6,833 bases of DNA from Cyclobacteriaceae bacterium (GTDB lineage: Bacteria > Bacteroidota > Bacteroidia > Cytophagales > Cyclobacteriaceae). Shown piece after piece: positions 1 through 4,896 of the stretch. The first letter of the stretch is position 1, and the number at the start of each line of letters is the position of its first letter. The translations under genes were made by a program, and so were the position numbers. The stretch spans positions 1 to 6,833 of the forward strand of contig CANHCD010000114.1 of the NCBI GenBank assembly GCA_947458795.1, written 5' to 3'. Below the pieces are notes generated by a model. It ran no database searches, was not told where the DNA came from, and saw only the letters and a list, made by a program, of their open reading frames with translations.

Positions 1-596
1 CCTAAGGCTTGGTTGTCCTTGATAAACAAATCCGTCGCGTCAACGACTGTTCCGGTAGAATCAGTTCTTCTGGATTTGATCGGAAATTTCTGAAGGATAG
101 GCTCCAAGTTAGAAGCCTCTACCGCCTTGGAAATGGGTAAGGAATCAGCAGCATAATTGTTCAAGGAAACTACCTTTAACAAAATGTCGTCCTGGTTTTT
201 TTCCCAACGCACCATCATGTTGGTGGTGTTTTCTCCACCATAGCCAATGCCTTCTGCAGTTTTTGCAATACGCACGACCATTAGCATGTCTCTGCCGAGT
301 AGAGAATCAGGAATTTCGTAGAAGTATTTGTCTTCTACTTGGTGTACCTTAAATAGTCCTGCCTTGGTTTTGGCCTTGGCAGTAATGACTTCTTTATAAG
401 GTTTGGGTCCATTGGCAGGAGCACCTGGAGCGCCTGGACCAGCAGGTCTAGCCGGTGCTGGTGCAGCAGGAGCAGGAGTTTCTGCATCTTTTTTCTTTTT
501 TCGCTGGGCAAAGGAGTCCTCCGCTTGAAGCATAGCGCCCATTAGGCCTAGCACAAATGCGGTTCTCCTCAGCAACTTGGGGAAGGGTGTATTCAT
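1..596 (-). CDS. Secreted zinc-dependent metalloprotease family protein (DUF5118/DUF5117 type), N-terminal part
   Basis: This reading frame is open from an ATG at 596 down to the window edge (198 codons), so the 3' end and any catalytic zinc site lie outside. Residues 1-31 look like a Sec signal peptide: Arg10-Arg11, a hydrophobic stretch at about 12-24 and an S-F-A-Q site typical of Bacteroidota. A Lys run (RKKKK, 32-36) and a low-complexity Ala/Pro/Gly linker (about 38-66) follow. From about residue 66 the sequence (KPYKEVITAKAKTKAGLF, then KYFYEIPDSLLGRDML) matches my recollection of the DUF5118 domain that precedes DUF5117 and a zincin-like protease domain in large Bacteroidota exported proteins of about 800 residues. 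The family assignment is by recognition of the N-terminus only. Protease activity is a family inference. The gene diverges from the FAD oxidoreductase gene across 88 bp and has no obvious link to the polyketide genes. Confidence 0.8.
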   Translation of the reverse strand, partial: MNTPFPKLLRRTAFVLGLMGAMLQAEDSFAQRKKKKDAETPAPAAPAPARPAGPGAPGAPANGPKPYKEVITAKAKTKAGLFKVHQVEDKYFYEIPDSLLGRDMLMVVRIAKTAEGIGYGGENTTNMMVRWEKNQDDILLKVVSLNNYAADSLPISKAVEASNLEPILQKFPIKSRRTDSTGTVVDATDLFIKDNQAL

Positions 597-684
597 AGCT
601 TGATTATAATTTTTCGAAAATATACTAACTTCCAAAGGATGATGTTAAGTCTTGAAAAAAACTTATTTTTTGATAGGCGGTTTC

Positions 685-1821
685 ATGATAAAATTAGAGG
701 CCTTGAAAACTAGTAAACAGGACGTTGTAATCGTTGGAGGAGGGCTTGGAGGCTTGGTTGCCGCGTTACTTCTAGTAGAGCAGGGACACCCAGTTACCCT
801 TATTGAAAAAAAAGTGTACCCCTTTCATCGGGTCTGCGGTGAATATGTTTCCAACGAGGTCCTCGGATTTTTGAAGCGCCACCAGCTTTTTCCTGATTTT
901 TTGGACTTGCCACTCATGGATACATTTGAGTTTTCAGATACCCAAGGAAAGGCGGCACGACTTCCGTTAGATTTGGGAGGCTTTGGCATCAGCAGGTACT
1001 TGCTAGACGACTGGCTCTACCGCCTAGCCTGTGAGCGAGGAGTAGAGGTAATCACGGGCATGCAAGTGACAGATCTTCATTTTGATTCCCTTGAAGATCG
1101 CTTTCGGGTAGCCCTTTCCGATTTTACTTACCGGGAAGCCTATTTTGTACTGGGGGCCTTTGGCAAGCGAAGCAAGCTAGATCAGGTGTTGGAGCGTCCT
1201 TTTTTCTCCAAGCGTAGTCCCTACATCGGGGTCAAATACCACATCAAAACTCAGGGATCAAGGAATACGGTGGCGCTACATAATTTTGATGGAGGCTATT
1301 GCGGCATCAATGCGATTGAAGGGGACACCTTCAACTTGTGCTACCTTGGTAGCCGTGAACAGCTTCGTGAACATGGCTCCATCCCAGAGATGGAAAAAAA
1401 CGTGCTTTGGAAAAACCCCATCCTCCATCGGATTTTTCAAGAGAGTGACTTTTTGTGGGAAAAGCCCGAGGTGATTACGGAAATAAATTTTGAGCGAAAG
1501 CTACCTGTTGAAAATCACCTGCTCCTATTGGGAGACGCCGCTGGCCTGATCACTCCACTCTGTGGCAATGGAATGGCCATGGCAATCCACTCGGCCAAAC
1601 TTGCTGCTGAGGCACTGCAAAGGGGAACAACACGCCAAGAAGTGGAGGAGTATTATGCCTCTAGCTGGAATAAACAGTTTTACCAGCGACTGGGGGCAGG
1701 CAGAGCCATTCAGCGGCTTTTTGGTTCAGGCCGTGGATCTGTTATCGCTAGAAACCTGATTGAACATGTTCCTTTTGTAGCCCGTACCCTACTCAAAAAT
1801 ACGCACGGTCAGCCTTTCTAA
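685..1821 (+). CDS. FAD-dependent oxidoreductase (geranylgeranyl-reductase/flavin-monooxygenase-like) of the polyketide locus
   Basis: This is a single-component flavoprotein of 378 residues from ATG 685. A TTG at 652 would add 11 residues, but the ATG places the nucleotide-binding fold close to the N-terminus as in homologues and is preferred. An N-terminal Rossmann motif (VVIVGGGLGG, about 14-23, followed by IEK) binds the ADP part of FAD. A VCGEYVS segment (about 50-56) is typical of the FixC/geranylgeranyl reductase superfamily. The G-A-F-G-K-R-S segment lies near 157-163. The GD motif that contacts the flavin ribityl chain is LLGDAAGLITPLCGNGMAMA (281-300). The Y/F-x-W-x-F-P motif expected in true geranylgeranyl reductases is not present; the equivalent stretch reads GYCGINAIEG (204-213). 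A hydroxylase-like role on a phenolic ring, comparable to SrsC in Streptomyces phenolic-lipid synthesis, is therefore at least as likely as prenyl-chain reduction. That is inference from context. Its stop codon lies 3 bp from the convergent UbiA stop. Confidence 0.85.
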   Translation: MIKLEALKTSKQDVVIVGGGLGGLVAALLLVEQGHPVTLIEKKVYPFHRVCGEYVSNEVLGFLKRHQLFPDFLDLPLMDTFEFSDTQGKAARLPLDLGGFGISRYLLDDWLYRLACERGVEVITGMQVTDLHFDSLEDRFRVALSDFTYREAYFVLGAFGKRSKLDQVLERPFFSKRSPYIGVKYHIKTQGSRNTVALHNFDGGYCGINAIEGDTFNLCYLGSREQLREHGSIPEMEKNVLWKNPILHRIFQESDFLWEKPEVITEINFERKLPVENHLLLLGDAAGLITPLCGNGMAMAIHSAKLAAEALQRGTTRQEVEEYYASSWNKQFYQRLGAGRAIQRLFGSGRGSVIARNLIEHVPFVARTLLKNTHGQPF

Positions 1822-1824
1822 TCC

Positions 1825-2718
1825 TCAATTAAACACCTGCAAAATCTGGGTGTTTTCCAGAAAATAGTAAATGAAAAAGGCATTCAGGGAGATTGCTGAG
1901 AGGAAATTCATGCCCATGGCCCAGCTATAGGTCGCGTATTTTGTAGGTTCACGAAGGATCAGCACCATCCAAATCAGAAAGAAGAGTGCAATGGGTGCCA
2001 TAGCGGCCAAGTAGTATCCGACGATAGGTGTTTGGCCTTTGTCCACAAAATACCAGACAAAAGCGGAGGCAGTCAGCGCAAAAAATAGCGCAGAAAAAGC
2101 AAAGGTGCCCTTGATCCCAAGAAGTAGGCTTAGCGTGCGGTCCCCTCTACGGGCATCCTCTCCATGCTGGTATACCTGGGTTAGGGAATAATTGCCCCAA
2201 AGCATCAGGCTGGTCAGGAATCCTGGAAGGAGGACATGCGGCTTAAATAGAACCTCCCAACCCAGGTTGCTCAGCCCGGCGTAGGCCATGGCAAAGGTGA
2301 AATAGCCTTGGAAGAGGCCAGCAATCACCCAGCTGATCCAGGCGTATTTTTTCAGGCGGATGGAAGGATGACTGTAGGCCATGCTGACCAATCCATAGAG
2401 GCCAAGCATGCTGGCAAACTCCCAGTTGATATATGCCCCCAGTGCCAAAGCAATTCCAAAAAAGATCAGAGACCAGACGAGTAGGTCTTTGGTTACCTTG
2501 GGTGGACGCTTTAGGCCTCCGATACTTTCCTCGTCCTTGTCATAGAAGCTGTTGTAGCCATTGCTGCTGGGATAGAGAAACAGGTGCAAACTCAAAAAAA
2601 CTAGCAGCATGCGTTCCCCATTGTGGTTGGGCGTCAAGGCCAAGGCAAATAAGAATACCGGCAACAGAAAAAATGAAAAGGGGATGCGGAGGTGCAGTAG
2701 TGTGGAGCGAGTGATCAT
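1825..2718 (-). CDS. UbiA-family membrane prenyltransferase
   Basis: This is a 297-residue polytopic membrane protein with roughly nine hydrophobic helices (about 11-30, 38-52, 79-95, 98-115, 126-148, 161-182, 204-223, 233-254, 264-286), the number normal for UbiA enzymes. The first polyprenyl-diphosphate/Mg2+ motif is N56-S-F-Y-D60-K-D-E-E64, followed by IGGLKRPP. It is a variant of the canonical NDxxDxxxD, with Ser after Asn and Glu in the last acidic position. The second motif is E187-D188-A-R-R-G-D193-R-T-L-S, matching the usual D-x-E-G-D-x-x-x-G-x-x-T-L loop. The expected reaction is transfer of an isoprenyl chain to an aromatic acceptor at the cytoplasmic membrane. Next to a type III polyketide synthase, the acceptor is plausibly the polyketide-derived ring, although menaquinone- or heme-type acceptors cannot be excluded from sequence. 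The gene converges on the FAD oxidoreductase and diverges from the polyketide synthase. Confidence 0.88.
   Translation of the reverse strand: MITRSTLLHLRIPFSFFLLPVFLFALALTPNHNGERMLLVFLSLHLFLYPSSNGYNSFYDKDEESIGGLKRPPKVTKDLLVWSLIFFGIALALGAYINWEFASMLGLYGLVSMAYSHPSIRLKKYAWISWVIAGLFQGYFTFAMAYAGLSNLGWEVLFKPHVLLPGFLTSLMLWGNYSLTQVYQHGEDARRGDRTLSLLLGIKGTFAFSALFFALTASAFVWYFVDKGQTPIVGYYLAAMAPIALFFLIWMVLILREPTKYATYSWAMGMNFLSAISLNAFFIYYFLENTQILQVFN
1831..1855. terminator. Possible bidirectional terminator hairpin at the convergent junction
   Basis: A 7-bp inverted repeat, AAACACC (1831-1837) and GGTGTTT (1849-1855) with an 11-nt loop, starts 10 bp after the FAD oxidoreductase stop codon. It lies inside the last codons of the convergent UbiA gene. 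On the plus strand the 3' arm runs into TTTT and on the minus strand into TTTAA, so it could stop transcripts from either side. The stem is short, the loop is large and the U-tracts form part of the stem, so it may be weak or non-functional. Confidence 0.35.
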
Positions 2719-2807
2719 GGGATGTGGTTCTGGTGAGCCAAGGTACAGCTATTTCGAAAAAGGTCCTTCGACCATCTAAATTAGAACTATTTTGGTAACT
2801 TGGATCT

Positions 2808-3887
2808 ATGAATTCCAGTATCGTCAGTATCGGCCTTTCCAACCCAGGAGCGCCCATACCACAAGCGGAAATCGCTCGCTTCATGCAGTTGGCTCACCAG
2901 CTGGATGGGCAAGAGCGGAGAAAGCTTGATTTTTTGTATCGAAAGTCCGGGATTGATTTCCGCCACAGTGTTTTGGATGATTTTCAAAAAGAGGAGGTCG
3001 ATGACTTCAGTTTTTTTCCGAAGAATAAAGAATTGAACCCTTTTCCAAGCACCTCGGCGCGGATGAATGTATTTGAAGCAGAGGCAGCGGGACTGGCAGA
3101 GCAGGCAGTTCGAAATGCGCTAGAGCAAGCTGAGCTAGAGGCATCCTCCCTTACCCACCTGATTTTGGTTTCTTGTACCGGCATGGTGGCCCCAGGGCTT
3201 GAATTGGACCTGATGCGTCGACTGGGCATTCCAAGCTCGGTGGAGCGGTACTGCATTCATTTTATGGGTTGCTACGCAGCATTTACGGGTTTGAGGCTAG
3301 CCGATCAACTGGTAAAAGCCAACCCGCAAGCCCGAGTGTTGGTCGTATCCGTAGAACTCTGCACGCTGCATTTTCAAAAAGAATATACCGAGGACAATCT
3401 CCTGGCCAATTCCCTCTTTGGGGATGGGGCGGCGGCGGCGCTCGTGATGCAATCCGAAAAAGGCCTGCTGATCAAGAATTACCTCAGTGAGGTCCTTTGG
3501 GAAGGGGAAAAGGACATGGCCTGGAAAATTGGAGACTTTGGATTTGAGATGCGATTGAGTCAATACATCCCCTCACTGCTCAACCAAGGCATTCGGCGAC
3601 TGCGTGACCTTTTTGAAGCCAAGTTTAACTTTTCTCAGGTGCAGCATGTGGCGATACATCCTGGGGGGAAGCAGATTTTGATTCAAGTGCAGGAGGCTTT
3701 TGGGCTTTCACCAGAAGTGAATCGACATGCTTTGGAGGTGCTGCGCACCTGTGGCAACATGTCCTCAGCCAGCATCTTATTTGTCCTGGAGCGGATGCTG
3801 AAGGATCCCAGCATTCAGGGGGATATTCTTGCCTTGGGCTTTGGCCCTGGCCTGACTTTGGAAACCACCCACTACGAAAAGCGATGA
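2808..3887 (+). CDS. Type III polyketide synthase (chalcone/stilbene synthase-like)
   Basis: This homodimeric ketosynthase-type enzyme (359 residues, normal family length) condenses an acyl-CoA or acyl starter with malonyl-CoA units without an acyl carrier protein of its own. The thiolase-fold catalytic triad is complete: Cys155 in FMGCYAAFTG, His284 in AIHPGGKQ, and Asn317 in CGNMSSAS. The 33-residue His-Asn spacing equals that of plant chalcone synthase. Other family landmarks are SCTGMVAPGLEL (122-133), LFGDGAAAALV (203-213) and the C-terminal GFGPGLT loop (344-350) shaping the active site. The starter and ring type (alkylpyrone, alkylresorcinol or other) cannot be decided from these residues. 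The ATG at 2808 is the first good start after the divergent intergenic region. The stop overlaps the methyltransferase start by 4 bp (ATGA), implying co-transcription and translational coupling. It diverges from UbiA over 89 bp, which should hold promoters for both. Confidence 0.93.
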   Translation: MNSSIVSIGLSNPGAPIPQAEIARFMQLAHQLDGQERRKLDFLYRKSGIDFRHSVLDDFQKEEVDDFSFFPKNKELNPFPSTSARMNVFEAEAAGLAEQAVRNALEQAELEASSLTHLILVSCTGMVAPGLELDLMRRLGIPSSVERYCIHFMGCYAAFTGLRLADQLVKANPQARVLVVSVELCTLHFQKEYTEDNLLANSLFGDGAAAALVMQSEKGLLIKNYLSEVLWEGEKDMAWKIGDFGFEMRLSQYIPSLLNQGIRRLRDLFEAKFNFSQVQHVAIHPGGKQILIQVQEAFGLSPEVNRHALEVLRTCGNMSSASILFVLERMLKDPSIQGDILALGFGPGLTLETTHYEKR

Positions 3888-4588
3888 GTAGATTTGCACA
3901 GCGCTCCCGCGAAAAGGAAATCATGGATGACCTGGACTGCTCAGGTCCCGTCTTGGAGCAAACCCTCCGGGAGTTGAAGACCATCAACCGCTGGTTGGGA
4001 GGAAATAAAGTAACCACGCAGGGATTGAGCGAGGTGGTACAACGCTTTCCCCAAGAACAATACAGTGTGGTAGACCTAGGTTGTGGAGGGGGAGATATGC
4101 TCGCCGTGATGCAGGACTGGGCCCAGCAAGAGCAGGTTTCGATGCAGTTGATCGGGGCGGATGCCAATGCGCATACCATCGCACTTGCTCAGCAGCGACA
4201 GCAGCAGCTCCAGGATATCCGGTGGCAAGTAGCCAATGTCTTTGACCCGGTATTCTTTGAGGAGCAGGTGGATATTGCTACCTGTACGCTATTTACCCAC
4301 CATTTTACGGACGAGGAACTCGTGACACTCTTTCAAGGCTTGAAGCAAAAGGTGCGGCTAGCGATTGTGATCAACGACCTACACCGCCATCCGCTTGCCT
4401 ACTATTCCATCAAGTGGCTGACACGCTGGTTTAGCAAGTCCCCCATGGTGCAAAACGATGCAGCCTTGTCGGTACTTCGGAGTTTTAGTCGCAACGATTG
4501 GGAGTCAATTTTCAAACAGGCCGGCCTAACTGAAGTACACATTCGCTGGCGCTGGGCGTTCCGCTGGCAGATTTGTGTGTATGTCTGA
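3884..4588 (+). CDS. Class I SAM-dependent methyltransferase coupled to the type III polyketide synthase
   Basis: This 234-residue Rossmann-fold methyltransferase shows motif I VVDLGCGGGD (62-71), an acidic ribose-binding residue at about Asp93 in LIGADAN, and DIATCTLFTHHFTDEE (130-145) as the post-motif IV region. The N-terminal R-S-R-E-K-E-I-M-D-D-L segment and LxxINRWLGG (about 31-40) form the cap seen in methyltransferases paired with bacterial type III synthases. The start ATG overlaps the synthase stop, so the pair is translated together. By analogy with BpsB and SrsB it probably O-methylates the polyketide ring or pyrone hydroxyl. The acceptor atom is not visible in the sequence. The C-terminus (HIRWRWAFRWQICVYV) is unusually rich in Trp and Arg, which could favour contact with membrane or lipid substrate. 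The gene ends 4 bp before the stop of a convergent small ORF. Confidence 0.9.
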   Translation: MSRFAQRSREKEIMDDLDCSGPVLEQTLRELKTINRWLGGNKVTTQGLSEVVQRFPQEQYSVVDLGCGGGDMLAVMQDWAQQEQVSMQLIGADANAHTIALAQQRQQQLQDIRWQVANVFDPVFFEEQVDIATCTLFTHHFTDEELVTLFQGLKQKVRLAIVINDLHRHPLAYYSIKWLTRWFSKSPMVQNDAALSVLRSFSRNDWESIFKQAGLTEVHIRWRWAFRWQICVYV

Positions 4589-4592
4589 GAAC

Positions 4593-4772
4593 TTACTTTT
4601 TTGAATTCGAAGTATCCGAATTACCTGGCTTGGGCTCTTTTTTAGCTACAGGCGAGCGTACGCATCCCAAGTTATGCGTTAAAGGGAGATCCTGAGGAAG
4701 CACCCCAAACGATTCGCTGAGATCCCATTCGACGGGCTCGGGAGGAAGCGGTTTGGTAAGCTTGGATTTCAT
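4593..4772 (-). CDS. Small hypothetical protein, 59 residues
   Basis: This uninterrupted frame from ATG (complement of 4770-4772) to TAA (complement of 4593-4595) fills most of the gap between the methyltransferase and the MutS-like gene. The product starts MKSKLTKPLPPEPVEWDLSE, continues SFGVLPQDLPLTHNLGCVRS, and ends in a Lys/Pro/Ser-rich tail finishing in Lys-Lys. It has no signal peptide or membrane helix. It carries one cysteine (Cys37, in NLGC) and one tryptophan. I do not recognise a family and assign no function. Support for being a real gene is the snug fit: it ends 4 bp from the convergent methyltransferase stop, has a 115-bp upstream region shared with the divergent MutS-like gene, and has a sensible amino-acid composition. 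A 20-bp palindrome lies 23 bp upstream of its start. A chance ORF remains possible at this size. Confidence 0.6.
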   Translation of the reverse strand: MKSKLTKPLPPEPVEWDLSESFGVLPQDLPLTHNLGCVRSPVAKKEPKPGNSDTSNSKK

Positions 4773-4795
4773 CAGGTCTGTTCAAAAATTTAGTA

Positions 4796-4815
4796 AAGCC
4801 TTAATTCTAAGGCTT
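4796..4815. repeat. Perfect inverted repeat in the divergent intergenic region
   Basis: Arms AAGCCTTA (4796-4803) and TAAGGCTT (4808-4815) are perfectly complementary around a 4-nt spacer, ATTC. The element lies 23 bp upstream of the small minus-strand ORF and 81 bp upstream of the MutS-like ATG. There is no T-run directly after it on the plus strand, so it is not a convincing intrinsic terminator for the methyltransferase transcript. An operator for a dimeric regulator, or a 5'-leader hairpin of the small gene, are the alternatives. Confidence 0.6.
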
Positions 4816-4882
4816 GGATAACTAAAGTTACAAAAACTAAGGCAAAAAGAAGCCCGTAGCATCAACCACTTCTGGGAATGCC

Positions 4883-4890
4883 TATCTTTG
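4883..4890 (+). promoter_or_regulatory. Bacteroidota-type -7 promoter element (TATCTTTG) of the MutS-like gene
   Basis: TATCTTTG matches the Bacteroidota sigma-A -7 consensus TAnnTTTG at every fixed position and ends 6 bp before ATG 4897. Transcription would be expected to start close to the ATG, giving a very short leader or none. No good -33 TTG/TTTG was found at the usual spacing (about 19-21 bp), which lowers confidence. The box also contains the TTG at 4888 that could be mistaken for a start codon. Confidence 0.55.
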
Positions 4891-4896
4891 GGAAGT

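Noticed and set aside
421..500. Imperfect GGAGCnCCTGG-like repeats
   Set aside because: They encode the Ala/Pro/Gly low-complexity linker of the metalloprotease-family protein and need no separate explanation.
652..684. TTG start extending the FAD oxidoreductase by 11 residues
   Set aside because: The extension is not needed for the nucleotide-binding fold, and an in-frame ATG at 685 puts the GxGxxG motif at the usual distance from the N-terminus.
2777..2794. Possible -7 boxes TAAATTAG and TATTTTG upstream of the polyketide synthase
   Set aside because: The first has one mismatch and the second one base too few compared with TAnnTTTG, and no clear -33 element pairs with either. A promoter must exist nearby but I cannot place it.
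2540..2884. 114-codon minus-strand frame crossing the UbiA start and the divergent intergenic region
   Set aside because: It overlaps the N-terminal coding sequence of both UbiA and the synthase in other frames and its translation lacks any recognisable domain. It is a shadow frame.
3625..4179. 184-codon minus-strand frame opposite the synthase/methyltransferase junction
   Set aside because: It is Ser/Cys/Pro-rich, has no domain and is wholly antisense to two well-supported genes.
2..4817. Shared 11-mer CTAAGGCTTGG at 2-12 and 4807-4817
   Set aside because: A few 11-base matches are expected by chance in a window of this size. One copy is coding and the other overlaps the palindrome arm, so no repeat family is implied.
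4888..4896. TTG start extending the MutS-like protein by 3 residues
   Set aside because: The TTG is the end of a perfect TAnnTTTG promoter element, so it is unlikely to be in the transcript.
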